From: Saccharothrix sp. | GTDB lineage: Bacteria; Actinomycetota; Actinomycetes; Mycobacteriales; Pseudonocardiaceae | Reading direction: 5' to 3' | Assembly: GCF_031180885.1 (NCBI RefSeq) | Contig: NZ_JAPSLK010000020.1 | Span: 54,451-118,450 of the forward strand | Length of the DNA: 64,000 nt | In this document: positions 52,764-61,127 of the stretch, in pieces | Layout: each line of letters starts with the position of its first letter | How positions within the stretch are numbered: the stretch's first letter is position 1 | Notes under the pieces: model-generated | Database searches by the model: none | What the model was told of the DNA's origin: nothing | What the model saw: the letters and a program-made list of their open reading frames with translations, nothing else | Program-made: the position numbers and the translations under genes

Positions 52764-53501
52764 TCAGGCGGAGGCGGCCGACAGCTCGCAGACGAGGAGT
52801 TCGGGCAGCTCAGCGAGGCTGCTGATGGCCCGCACGCCGGTCGGCAGCGCACCTTCGCGCGGACCTTGGCGGTTCAGCCACACGCCGTGCATGCCTGCGT
52901 CGCGGGCGCCTATCGCGTCGGCGTGCAGGCGGTCGCCGACGTGGACGGTGTCACCCAAAGAGACACCGAGGTCCTGGCAGGCGGTGTCGAAGATCACGCG
53001 GTCCGGTTTCGCGGCGCCGACTTCTCCGGCGATGAGGACCGTGTCGAAATACTGGGCAAGGCCGAGCGCGGCGATCTTCACGCGCTGGTGGCGGCCCGAG
53101 GCGTTGCTCACCGCGGCGAGCGGCAATCCGGCGGCGCGCAGCCATTCCAGGCACGGCACCACGTCCGGGAACAGCCGCCAGCCCGACGCGAGCACCTCCT
53201 GGCGGTGCAGCTCGCGACGGGTCGCCTCGGCGAGGCTGAGTTCTTCACCCAGCGCGGCGAAGAAGGCGCGGGTGCGGATGTTGCGCATGGACTCGTACTC
53301 GAGTTCGCCCGCGAGCAGCCGGGAACAGTGGTCGTCGGTGATGCGCTGCCACAGCGTCCAGTTGTCTGCGTTGCCGACCATCGCGGCCAGCGCGGCGCGG
53401 GAGGAGGTGCTGTAGTCGACGAGCGTGTCGTCCACATCGAGGCTCACCGCGCGGATCTCGCCGGTTCTCCGGGGGGTGAAAGTCGGGGCTGCGGTTGTCA
53501 C
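52764..53501 (-). CDS. HAD-family hydrolase
   Basis: A 245-residue haloacid dehalogenase-like phosphatase. Motif I is SLDVDDTLVDY (nucleophile Asp22, acid Asp24). Motif II is VSNASGRH, motif III Lys lies in GAAKPDRVIFD, and motif IV is HVGDRLHADAIGARDAG. A cap domain lies between motifs I and II, typical of subclass I enzymes such as phosphoglycolate phosphatase-like proteins. The substrate is unknown. The start is GTG 53501. It lies downstream of gltX. Confidence 0.88.
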   Translation of the reverse strand: MTTAAPTFTPRRTGEIRAVSLDVDDTLVDYSTSSRAALAAMVGNADNWTLWQRITDDHCSRLLAGELEYESMRNIRTRAFFAALGEELSLAEATRRELHRQEVLASGWRLFPDVVPCLEWLRAAGLPLAAVSNASGRHQRVKIAALGLAQYFDTVLIAGEVGAAKPDRVIFDTACQDLGVSLGDTVHVGDRLHADAIGARDAGMHGVWLNRQGPREGALPTGVRAISSLAELPELLVCELSAASA

Positions 53502-53605
53502 CCAGTGAGGCTAGGTGCGCGCAGCCCCCGTCCGACTCGACCAGAGAGGTGATATCTGGCGATTCTTGCACGGTCAAGCACCGCGCAACCGCCCGATCGC
53601 ACCAG

Positions 53606-55093
53606 TCAGATTGACCCCAACGCGCGGCGCAATCGCCCGATCGAGCGATCCCGACCGAGCAACTCCATCGATTCGTACAGCGGAGGCGAGACGGTACGGC
53701 CCGTCACGGCGACCCGCACCGGGGCGAACGCCTTGCGCGGCTTGAGACCCAAACCGTCCACAAGGGACACCTTCAGCGCGTCCTCGATCGCGGCGGTCGT
53801 CCAGTCCGGCAACGATTCCAGGGCACTGATGCTCGCCTCGAGCACCGGCCGCGCGTCGGCACCGAGCGCCTTGGCCGCGGACTCCTCCTCCGGCCGGAAG
53901 GACTCCTCGTCGGTGAACAGGAAGCGCACCATCCCGGCGGCCTCCGACAGCACCACCAGTCGCTCCTGCACCAGCGGCGCCACACCGCGCAGCGTCGCGA
54001 GCTGATCCTCGGACGGGTCCACCAGGACGCCGTCGGCCGCCAGGTGCGGCAGCACGCGGCTCACGAAGTCCTCGACGGACAGCGCGCGCAGGTGCGTGGC
54101 ATTGATCGCCTCGGCCTTCTTCAGGTCGAACCGCGCGGGGTTCGCGCTGATCTTCTCCAGCGAGAACGCGGCGACCATCTCCTCGACCGAGAAGATGTCG
54201 CGGTCGTCCGCGATGGACCAACCGAGCAGCGCGAGGTAGTTCAGCAGTCCCTCGGGCAGGAATCCGCGGTCGCGGTAGTTGAAAAGGTTCGACTGCGGGT
54301 CCCGCTTGGACAGCTTCTTGTTGCCTTCGCCCATCACATAGGGCATGTGTCCGAACTGCGGCGTGAAATCGGTCACGCCGATTCGCTGCAAGGCCGCATA
54401 AAGGCCGAGCTGGCGCGGAGTGGACGGCAGGAGGTCTTCTCCGCGCAGCACGTGCGTGATGCGCATCAACGCGTCGTCGACCGGGTTGGTGAACGTGTAG
54501 AGCGGGTCGCCGTTGGCGCGCACCAGGACCGGGTCGGGCGTCGCGCCGGCCTTGAACGTGATCTCGCCGCGGATCAGGTCGACCCACGTGAAGTCCTCGT
54601 CGGCCAGGCGCAGCCGCAGCACGGGCTCGCGGCCGTCGGCGCGGAACGCGGCCTTCTGCTCGTCGGTGAGCGAGCGGTCGAAGTTGTCGTAGCCCAGCTT
54701 GGGGTCCTGGCCCGCGGCCTTGCGGCGCGCTTCGACCTCCTCCGGCGTGGAGAACGACTCGTACAGCTCACCCGCGTCGAGCAGCTTCTTGGCGATGTCC
54801 GCGTAGATGTCGCGGCGCTCGCTCTGCCGGTAGGGCGCGTGCGGGCCGCCGACCTCGGGGCCCTCGTCCCAGTCCAGGCCGAGCCAGGCCATGGCCTCGA
54901 GCAGCTGCTCGTACGACTCCTGGGAGTCCCGTGCCGCGTCGGTGTCCTCGATCCGGAACACCATCTTGCCGCCGGTGTGCCGCGCGTACGCCCAGTTGAA
55001 CAGGGCGGTGCGGATCAGGCCCACGTGCGGCGTGCCGGTCGGCGACGGGCAGAAGCGGACACGGACCTCTGGGGTGACTGCGGATGCGCTCAT
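53606..55093 (-). CDS. gltX: Glutamyl-tRNA synthetase
   Basis: A 495-residue class I aminoacyl-tRNA synthetase. The HIGH-type motif is [21 protein letters not shown], with [15 protein letters not shown] following. KMSKS appears as [10 protein letters not shown]. The C-terminal helical anticodon-binding domain is present. In actinobacteria this non-discriminating type also charges tRNA-Gln for later amidation. Notably tRNA-Glu and tRNA-Gln genes lie just downstream. Confidence 0.97.
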   Translation of the reverse strand: MSASAVTPEVRVRFCPSPTGTPHVGLIRTALFNWAYARHTGGKMVFRIEDTDAARDSQESYEQLLEAMAWLGLDWDEGPEVGGPHAPYRQSERRDIYADIAKKLLDAGELYESFSTPEEVEARRKAAGQDPKLGYDNFDRSLTDEQKAAFRADGREPVLRLRLADEDFTWVDLIRGEITFKAGATPDPVLVRANGDPLYTFTNPVDDALMRITHVLRGEDLLPSTPRQLGLYAALQRIGVTDFTPQFGHMPYVMGEGNKKLSKRDPQSNLFNYRDRGFLPEGLLNYLALLGWSIADDRDIFSVEEMVAAFSLEKISANPARFDLKKAEAINATHLRALSVEDFVSRVLPHLAADGVLVDPSEDQLATLRGVAPLVQERLVVLSEAAGMVRFLFTDEESFRPEEESAAKALGADARPVLEASISALESLPDWTTAAIEDALKVSLVDGLGLKPRKAFAPVRVAVTGRTVSPPLYESMELLGRDRSIGRLRRALGSI

Positions 55094-55150
55094 GACCCGA
55101 TCAGCGTATCCGCCTTGACCGGCGGGCCCGACAGGAGCATCCTCAAGTTA

Positions 55151-55166
55151 TTCAACCGGTGTTGAA
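55151..55166. promoter_or_regulatory. TTCAAC-N4-GTTGAA palindrome upstream of FAD monooxygenase
   Basis: Perfect 6-bp arms with a 4-nt spacer lie 15 nt before the ATG and inside the likely promoter. This is a typical dimeric repressor site, but no regulator gene is adjacent. Confidence 0.45.
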
Positions 55167-55181
55167 AACGAGGTGGGGACG

Positions 55182-56423
55182 ATGGAGAGGACCACGGTGG
55201 CGGTCGTCGGCGGCGGGCCGGCGGGCATGGTGCTGGCGCTGCTGCTGGCGCGGGCGGGGGTGGCGGTGACCGTGCTGGAGAAGCACGGCGACTTCCTGCG
55301 CGACTTCCGCGGGGACACGGTGCACGCGTCCACGCTGACGCTGCTGGACGAGCTGGGCCTGGGGCCGTCGTTCGCGGACGTGCCGCACCAGCTGATGGAG
55401 AAGGTGCAGGTGGTCACGGACGGCGGGATCGCCACGATGGCCGACCTGTCCCGGCTGCCGGGCCCGCACAAGCACATCGCGATGGTGCCCCAGTGGGACT
55501 TCCTCGACCTGCTCGCCGACGCGGGCAAGCGCGAGGACGCGTTCACGTTGGTGATGAACGCGGAAGTGGTGGGCCTGGTGAAGTCCGGCACGCGCGTCAC
55601 CGGCGTCCGCTACCGCACGCCGGACGGTTCACGCGCGCTCGGCGCGGACCTCGTGGTGGCCGCCGACGGGCGTGGTTCGTTGGTGCGCCGGGAGGCGGGC
55701 TTGGCCGTGCGCAGGTTCGGCGCGCCGATGGACGTGTGGTGGTTCCGGATCCCGAGGCACGCGGACGAGCCGGACAACGGCCTGGGCCGGTTCTCGCGCG
55801 GTGTGGGCCTGGCGATGATCCCGCGCGGCGACTACTACCAGTGCGCTTTCCTGATCCGGAAGGGGACGGACGAGCAGCTGCGGGCGGAGGGCATCGAGTC
55901 GTTCCGGCGGCGGGTGGCGGACCTGGCCCCGTGGATCGCGGACCGGATGGGGACGGTCGAGTCGCTGGACGACGTGAAGCTGCTGGACGTGAAACTGGAT
56001 CGCCTTCCGCGCTGGCACGGCGAGGGCGTCCTGTGCATCGGCGACGCGGCGCACGCCATGTCCCCCATCGGGGGTGTGGGCATCAACCTGGCGGTCCAGG
56101 ATGCCGTGGCCGCCGCCCGAATCCTGGCCGCTCCGGCTCGTCGGGGCGAGTTGAGTTCGGCCGTGCTGGCCCGCGTCCAACGCCGCCGCTGGTTCCCGAC
56201 GGTGGTGACCCAGGCGTTCCAGCGGAGGATCCAGGACTCGTTCCTGCGTCGGACGTTGGCCGGTGAGTCGGCGGGGACGACCGAGATGCCCCGGGCGATC
56301 GCGGTGATGCAGCGGTTCCCGGTGCTGCAAGCGATCCCGGCGTACTTGGTGGCGATCGGGTTGCTGCCCGAACACGCGCCGGACTTCGCGCGGCGCGCGC
56401 CTCAGCGGATCGCACGCGGCTGA
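55182..56423 (+). CDS. FAD-dependent monooxygenase/oxidoreductase (PHBH-like)
   Basis: A 413-residue flavoprotein of the p-hydroxybenzoate hydroxylase-like group. The N-terminal FAD motif VAVVGGGPAGMVLALLLARAGV is followed by LEKHGDFLRDFRGDTVHAST. DG motif: VVAADGRGSLVR. GD motif: VLCIGDAAHAMSPIGGVGINLAVQDA. The C-terminus resembles many actinobacterial secondary-metabolism monooxygenases. The substrate is unknown. The ATG 55182 is preferred over GTG 55173 because AGGTGGGG lies immediately before it. It is divergent from gltX. Confidence 0.87.
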   Translation: MERTTVAVVGGGPAGMVLALLLARAGVAVTVLEKHGDFLRDFRGDTVHASTLTLLDELGLGPSFADVPHQLMEKVQVVTDGGIATMADLSRLPGPHKHIAMVPQWDFLDLLADAGKREDAFTLVMNAEVVGLVKSGTRVTGVRYRTPDGSRALGADLVVAADGRGSLVRREAGLAVRRFGAPMDVWWFRIPRHADEPDNGLGRFSRGVGLAMIPRGDYYQCAFLIRKGTDEQLRAEGIESFRRRVADLAPWIADRMGTVESLDDVKLLDVKLDRLPRWHGEGVLCIGDAAHAMSPIGGVGINLAVQDAVAAARILAAPARRGELSSAVLARVQRRRWFPTVVTQAFQRRIQDSFLRRTLAGESAGTTEMPRAIAVMQRFPVLQAIPAYLVAIGLLPEHAPDFARRAPQRIARG

Positions 56424-56965
56424 TTGTCGGTGCCGGGTGGGAGGATCTCCCCAGGGGCGCTCACCCGGGATTGTCGGTGGTCCGTGGGACAATGGAGACG
56501 GGGGCCGGAGGCCGGAGGCCAGCGGTTCGGGCGTGCGGAGCGGCCGGCGGGCAGTGCTCGCGGCGGCCGGCGGCACGGATTTCTCGCAGGAGCAGGCGGC
56601 CGGCAGTGCGCGCGGGAGACCGGGAGCCGGCGGGCAGCGCACGCGGAGCGGCCGGCGGCACGGATCTCTTGCGGCAGCCGGCGGCAGGCAGTGCGCGCGG
56701 GAACCGGCGGCCGGCAGTGCGCGCGGGAACCGGCGGCCGGCGGATAGTGCACGCGGCAGACCCGGGGCCGCGGCCGGCGGGCAGTGCGCGCGGGTGGGCG
56801 GCGGGAGGGTGCGAAGTGGCCGGCGGCACGGATCTCACGCAGCAGCCCGGGGCCGCCCGGTTGTGGCGCAAAGGTCCCAGGCGGGCAGTCCGGGTGCGGC
56901 ACAGGCAGCAGAAACGACAACGGGCGGCTCCCCCATCCACCGGGGAGCCACCCGAAGCCCCACGG
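56424..56965. repeat. 542-bp gene-free region with degenerate GC-rich repeats
   Basis: Between the FAD monooxygenase and the convergent FAH gene, about 56540-56870 is built of variable copies of CGGCCGGC(GG)CAGTGCGCGCGGG and GGCGGCACGGATCTC motifs. One pair of 26-bp units near 56685-56740 is almost exact. No convincing gene is present. A terminator lies at its right end. Confidence 0.6.
56922..56953 (-). terminator. Terminator of the FAH-family gene
   Basis: Arms GGGCGGCTCCCC (56922-56933) and GGGGAGCCACCC (56942-56953) match at 11 of 12 positions with an 8-nt loop. It lies 12 nt past the stop codon. Confidence 0.75.
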
Positions 56966-57736
56966 TCAGCGGTTCGCTACCGGGTTGGTCAGGGTGCCCA
57001 GGCCCTCGACCGTCACCGACACCGACTGGCCGGCCTTGATCGGGCCCACCCCCGCTGGCGTCCCCGTCAGGATCACGTCCAGCGGCCGCAGGGTCATCAC
57101 CGACGAGATGTACTCGATCAGCGCCGGGATGTCGTGCACCAGCAGCGACGTCCGCGAGTCCTGCTTCAGCTCGCCGTCCACCGACGTCCGAATGGCCACG
57201 TCGGTCGGGTCGAACTCGGTCTCCACCCACGGCCCCAGCGGGCAGAACGTGTCGAAGCCCTTCGCGCGCGTCCACTGGCCGTCGGCCTTCTGCAGGTCGC
57301 GGGCGGTGACGTCGTTGGCGATCGTGTAGCCCAGCACCGACTGGCGCGCCCGCGACGCCGGGATGTCCCGCCCGCCGACACCGATCACGACGGCCAGCTC
57401 ACCCTCGAAGTCCACCCGTTCGGACACGGCGGGCAGCTTGATCTCCGCGTTCGGCCCGATCACGGCCGTGTTCGGCTTGAGGAAGATCAGCGGGTTCTCC
57501 GGCACCTCGTTGCCGAATTCGGCCGCGTGCTCGGCGTAGTTCCGCCCCACGCACACGATCTTGGGCGGCAGGAACGGCGCGAGCAGGCGGACGTCGGCCA
57601 GCGGCCACTTCCGGCCGGTGAACGTGGGGTTGGCGAACGGCTCGTCGGCGATCTCGACGGCGGTCAGGTCGTCGCCGTCGCCTTCGATCGCGGCGAAAGC
57701 GAGGCCATCCGGCTGGGCGATACGGGCAATGCGCAC
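56966..57736 (-). CDS. Fumarylacetoacetate hydrolase family protein
   Basis: A 256-residue FAH-superfamily enzyme (HpcE/MhpD or oxaloacetate decarboxylase-like). The metal-binding Glu pair is in VDFEGELAVVIG, and RNYAEHAAEFG and ILTGTPAGVGPIKAGQ are characteristic. The reaction may be hydrolysis or decarboxylation of a beta-diketo acid, and the substrate is not defined. M. tuberculosis has a homologue (Rv2993c) beside gltX, supporting orthology. The start is GTG 57736 (GTG 57745 is an alternative). Confidence 0.9.
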   Translation of the reverse strand: MRIARIAQPDGLAFAAIEGDGDDLTAVEIADEPFANPTFTGRKWPLADVRLLAPFLPPKIVCVGRNYAEHAAEFGNEVPENPLIFLKPNTAVIGPNAEIKLPAVSERVDFEGELAVVIGVGGRDIPASRARQSVLGYTIANDVTARDLQKADGQWTRAKGFDTFCPLGPWVETEFDPTDVAIRTSVDGELKQDSRTSLLVHDIPALIEYISSVMTLRPLDVILTGTPAGVGPIKAGQSVSVTVEGLGTLTNPVANR

Positions 57737-57793
57737 GCCGATCACCCTAACCGGCGGCTTGTGCGGCCACCCGTCGTCCCTAGCGTCGAAGGC

Positions 57794-58378
57794 ATGCGAA
57801 CCCTGCTCATCGCGCTCACCCTCGTGAGCACCACCACAACAACGGCGATCCCGCTGGAAGCGGGCACGCCCCTCACCTCCAGCACCGGCGCCCGGTGCGT
57901 CAACGGCTTCAACGCCGACGGCTACCTGATGCTGCACCCGTCCTGCGCGGGCGCGGGCGCGACCGTCAAAGGACCCGGCGGCGGGACCATCGGACCGGTC
58001 GTCGCCGCGCGCACCACCTACTCGATCGTGAAGGTCGTCGACCCGACCGCGTGGGACCAACTCCCCCGCGCCGCCGGCACCACCATCACCGGCAGCGCCG
58101 AGACCCCGGTCGGCGGCACGGTCTGCATGCTCAGCCCCACCACCGGCCACCGCTGCGGCACCGTCACCGCCAAGAACGCGACGGTCACGTTCCCCCAGGG
58201 CACGATCTCCGGCCTCACCCGCACGAACCTGTGCGCGCAGCCCGGCGACCAGTGGGCGGCCGTGATCAGCGGCACGCAGGCGCAGGGGCACGTCCTCGGC
58301 GGCGGAGGCTGCTCGACCTACTTCCAGCCGGTCAACCGGATCCTCGCCGCCGAAGGACTCACCCTGCTCACCCGGTGA
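57794..58378 (+). CDS. Secreted S1-family serine protease homologue lacking catalytic residues
   Basis: A 194-residue exported protein with signal peptide (MRTLLIALTLVSTTTTTAIP). The mature part follows the streptogrisin/alpha-lytic fold: GARCVNGFNADGYLMLHPSC, TTGHRCGTV and a C-terminal GCSTYFQPVNRILAAEGLTLL. The catalytic sites are lost. The usual LTAGHC histidine is replaced in LMLHPSC, and GDSGGP is replaced by PGDQWAA. No pro-region is present. It is therefore a likely non-enzymatic binding or inhibitor-like protein (inference). The 3' end overlaps cimA by 11 bp, convergent. Confidence 0.72.
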   Translation: MRTLLIALTLVSTTTTTAIPLEAGTPLTSSTGARCVNGFNADGYLMLHPSCAGAGATVKGPGGGTIGPVVAARTTYSIVKVVDPTAWDQLPRAAGTTITGSAETPVGGTVCMLSPTTGHRCGTVTAKNATVTFPQGTISGLTRTNLCAQPGDQWAAVISGTQAQGHVLGGGGCSTYFQPVNRILAAEGLTLLTR

Positions 58379-59954
58379 CGCGCGAAGCCTTGTGCACCAG
58401 CGCGTCGCACAGGGCGAGCCAACTGGCCTCGACGATGTTCCCGTGCACGCCCACGGTGGTCCACTCGCGCTCGCCGTCCGTGGACTCCACCAGCACGCGG
58501 GTGACGGCGTCGGTGCCGTGCTGGTCGGTGAGGATGCGCACCTTGTAGTCGTTCAGCTCCACACTGTCCAACCAGGACAGGTGGGGCAGCAGCGCCTTGC
58601 GCAGCGCCGCGTCCAGCGCGTGCACCGGCCCGTTGCCCTCGGCGGTGGCGATGACCCGCTCCCCCGCCACGTGCACCTTGACCGTGGCCTCGGACACGAT
58701 CGCCCCGTCCTGCCGGTGGTCGAGCACGACCCGGTAGGACTCCAGGGTAAACGGCGGCTCGTCCAGTTCGGACAGCTCGCGCTTGAGCAGCAGCTCCAGC
58801 GAGGCGTCGGCGGCCTCGAACGACCAGCCGCCCGCCTCCATCTCCTTCACCGTGCGCACGACGTTGGTCAGCGCCTCGGGCCGGCGGGTCAGGTCGATCC
58901 CGAACTCACGTCCCTTGAGTTCGAGACTGGCCCGACCCGCCATCTCGGTGACCAGAACCCGCATGTCGTTGCCGACGGTGTCCGGATCGATGTGGTTGTA
59001 CAGCTCCGGGTCCACCTTGATCGCGCTCGCGTGCAGCCCCGCCTTGTGGGCGAAGGCCGACGACCCGACGTAGGCCTGGTGGGTGTCGGGTGCGATGTTC
59101 GCGATCTCGGCAAGGGCATGGGAGACCCGGGTCAACTCGGCCAGCGATTCGTGCGGTAGCACCGGCAGGCCGAGCTTGGTCACGAGGTTCCCGACGACGG
59201 CGAACAGGTCCGCGTTGCCCGCTCGCTCGCCGTAGCCGTTCGCGGTGCACTGGACGTGGGTCGCCCCCGCCTGCACCGCCGCCACGGTGTTGGCCACCGC
59301 GCAGGACGTGTCGTCCTGGCAGTGGATGCCGACGCGGAAGCCCGTGCGGGCGATGACGTCGGCGACGGTCTCGGACAGCCCCAGCGGCAGCTGTCCCCCG
59401 TTGGTGTCGCAGAGGACGACGACGTCCGCGCCACCCTCCACAGCGGACTCCAGCACGCGCAACGAGGTGTCCGGGTCGAACGCGAAGCCGTCGAAGAAGT
59501 GCTCGGCGTCGAGGAACACGCGGCGGCCCTCGTCGACCAGGAACCGGACGGTGTCGCGCACCATCGCGCAGTTCTCGTCGACGTCGGTGCGCAGCGCCCG
59601 TTCGATGTGCCGGCGGTCCGACTTGGCCACCAGCGTCACCACCGGGGCTTGAGCGTCCAGCAGCGCCCTGACCTGCGCGTCTTCGTGCACCTTGACCCCG
59701 GCTTTGCGCGTCGAGCCGAACGCCACGAGCTGGGCGTGCTTCAGCGTGAGGTCGCCGGCGGCGGCGCGCGCGAAGAACTCGGTGTCCTTGGGCAACGCGC
59801 CCGGCCAGCCGCCCTCGATGAACCCGACCCCCAGCGAGTCCAGCAGGCGCGCCACGGCCAGCTTGTCCGTGACGGAGTAGGAGATGCCCTCGCGCTGGGC
59901 ACCGTCCCGCAGAGTCGTGTCGTAGACGTGGAAGGAATCGCCGAGCGTGGTCAC
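58368..59954 (-). CDS. cimA: (R)-citramalate synthase
   Basis: A 528-residue DRE-TIM metallolyase condensing pyruvate and acetyl-CoA to citramalate, a threonine-independent entry to isoleucine synthesis. The catalytic DTTLRDGAQREGISYSV is at the N-terminus. GIHCQDDTSCAVANTVAAV and the metal ligands in HKAGLHASAIKVDPELYNHI are present. The C-terminal LeuA dimer-type regulatory domain (about 400-528) allows feedback control. Length and GWPGALPKDTEFF match the TIGR00977 subfamily rather than LeuA. The GTG 59954 has an AGGAG site. A branched-chain attenuator precedes it. Confidence 0.9.
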   Translation of the reverse strand: MTTLGDSFHVYDTTLRDGAQREGISYSVTDKLAVARLLDSLGVGFIEGGWPGALPKDTEFFARAAAGDLTLKHAQLVAFGSTRKAGVKVHEDAQVRALLDAQAPVVTLVAKSDRRHIERALRTDVDENCAMVRDTVRFLVDEGRRVFLDAEHFFDGFAFDPDTSLRVLESAVEGGADVVVLCDTNGGQLPLGLSETVADVIARTGFRVGIHCQDDTSCAVANTVAAVQAGATHVQCTANGYGERAGNADLFAVVGNLVTKLGLPVLPHESLAELTRVSHALAEIANIAPDTHQAYVGSSAFAHKAGLHASAIKVDPELYNHIDPDTVGNDMRVLVTEMAGRASLELKGREFGIDLTRRPEALTNVVRTVKEMEAGGWSFEAADASLELLLKRELSELDEPPFTLESYRVVLDHRQDGAIVSEATVKVHVAGERVIATAEGNGPVHALDAALRKALLPHLSWLDSVELNDYKVRILTDQHGTDAVTRVLVESTDGEREWTTVGVHGNIVEASWLALCDALVHKASRVTG

Positions 59955-59979
59955 CGGGGTCTCCTATGAGGATCTTGGA

Positions 59980-60013
59980 AAACAAAAAGACCCCCCGCAG
60001 GATGCGAGAGGTC
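59980..60013 (-). terminator. Attenuator terminator in the cimA leader
   Basis: An 11-bp stem (60013-60003 with 59999-59989, two G-U pairs, loop UCC) followed leftward by TTTTTGTTT at 59988-59980. It lies between the leader peptide and cimA and would stop transcription when the upstream anti-terminator does not form. Confidence 0.85.
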
Positions 60014-60014
60014 G

Positions 60015-60051
60015 GCGCGCCGGGTGCTGGGGTAGCACTTACCCGGCGCGC
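60015..60051 (-). promoter_or_regulatory. Competing stem-loop of the cimA attenuator
   Basis: Perfect 11-bp arms (60051-60041, ACCCGGCGCGC complement pair with 60025-60015). The 5' arm overlaps the last leader codons and stop, so ribosome position will decide whether this stem forms. Confidence 0.75.
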
Positions 60052-60083
60052 TGGGAAATAATGATCACGGCGTGGAGAGCCAC
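60039..60083 (-). CDS. cimA leader peptide (branched-chain amino acid attenuator)
   Basis: A 14-residue reading frame, VALHAVIIISQRAG (GTG start, TAA stop). It has one Leu, two Val and three consecutive Ile codons near the middle. An internal GTG would give VIIISQRAG. It ends within the stem-loop arm that precedes the U-tract terminator. Stalling at Ile codons when charged tRNA-Ile is scarce would favour cimA read-through, which fits the enzyme's role in isoleucine synthesis. Confidence 0.8.
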   Translation of the reverse strand: MALHAVIIISQRAG

Positions 60084-60152
60084 GTTGGCGATACTGCCAC
60101 ACCCGCCCGCGAGATACCAAGCCACGGACGGGTGTTCTCACACTCTGGGCGG

Positions 60153-61127
60153 TCAGCCCGCCAAGTAGCGGGCGAAGGCCTCGATGGCCGCCGGGTTGCG
60201 GGGGCTCTCCACGAGGGCCGCGTAAGGCAGCACGAAGAACCGCTTGTCCTTGATGGCCGGGACTTCCTTCAGCGGTGCGTACGACTCCAGGAACGCCCGC
60301 TTCTGCTCGGGCGTGGTGGCGTCGCCGTCGGCGTAGTCGTTGATCAGGATGACTTCGGGCGCGCGGGCGACGACGGCCTCCCAGCCGACCGTGGTCCAGC
60401 TGTCGTCGAGGTCGCCGAAGATGTTGTCCCCACCGGACCTCCCGATCACGTCCTGCGGCGCGGCGTTCTTCCCGGCCGTAAAAGGCTGGTCCAGGCCGCT
60501 GTCGTACAGGAAAACCTTCGGCCTGGGCTTGCCTGCCACCAGTTTCTCCGCGTCGGCGACCTGCTCGCGGTACTGGGCGATGAGGGCGTCCGCGCGGTCC
60601 TCGACATTGAAGATGGCGCCGAGGTTCTTGAGGTCGGTGTAGAGGGCTTCCAGCGGCGGCATGATGCCGCGCTGCTTGCCGAGGCCGTTCCGGCACGCCT
60701 CGGTCAGCTGGTAGGTGGCGACGCCGAGCTGCTTGAGCGCGTCCGGGGTGAACCCGGTGCTCTCCGAGAACCCGTAGTTCCAGCCCGCGAACACCAGGTC
60801 CGCGCCCGCGCCCTGGACGACCTCCTTGCTGATCTCCTCCGACAGCTTGGGCACCTTGGCGTAGTCGGCCTTCCACGGAGAGCTGTCGACGTCGCCCTTC
60901 TGGCTGTCGCCGACGACGTAGCCCGCCATCCGGTCGGTGAGGCCGAGCGCGAACATCAGCTCGGTGATGCCCGTGTCGTTGGTGACGACTTTGGACGGGG
61001 TGCGGTCGTAGGTGACCTTCTGACCGCAGTTCTCCACCGTGACCGCGGTGCCACTGCCTTCGGGTGCGGCGACGGTCGCGCCACACCCCGTGGCGAGCAA
61101 CGCGACCAGCACGACGAGCCTCTTCAC
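60153..61127 (-). CDS. btuF: ABC transporter substrate-binding lipoprotein, BtuF-like
   Basis: A 324-residue periplasmic-binding-type lipoprotein. The signal VKRLVVLVALLATGC has a lipobox Cys at residue 15. The mature part is a two-lobe Fe/B12-type (PBP type III) fold with TELMFALGLTDRMAGYVVGDS, GADLVFAGWNYGF and VILINDYADGDAT. The GTG start overlaps the ATPase stop codon (GTGA). It closes the permease-ATPase-binding protein operon. The family includes siderophore and cobalamin binders, and the upstream cobalamin riboswitch favours B12. Confidence 0.8.
   Translation of the reverse strand: MKRLVVLVALLATGCGATVAAPEGSGTAVTVENCGQKVTYDRTPSKVVTNDTGITELMFALGLTDRMAGYVVGDSQKGDVDSSPWKADYAKVPKLSEEISKEVVQGAGADLVFAGWNYGFSESTGFTPDALKQLGVATYQLTEACRNGLGKQRGIMPPLEALYTDLKNLGAIFNVEDRADALIAQYREQVADAEKLVAGKPRPKVFLYDSGLDQPFTAGKNAAPQDVIGRSGGDNIFGDLDDSWTTVGWEAVVARAPEVILINDYADGDATTPEQKRAFLESYAPLKEVPAIKDKRFFVLPYAALVESPRNPAAIEAFARYLAG

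Noticed and set aside
56471..57793. Upstream extension of the S1-like protein frame through the repeat region and the FAH gene
   Set aside because: The extension is low-complexity Arg/Gly/Ala and antisense to FAH; the signal peptide at 57794 marks the true start.
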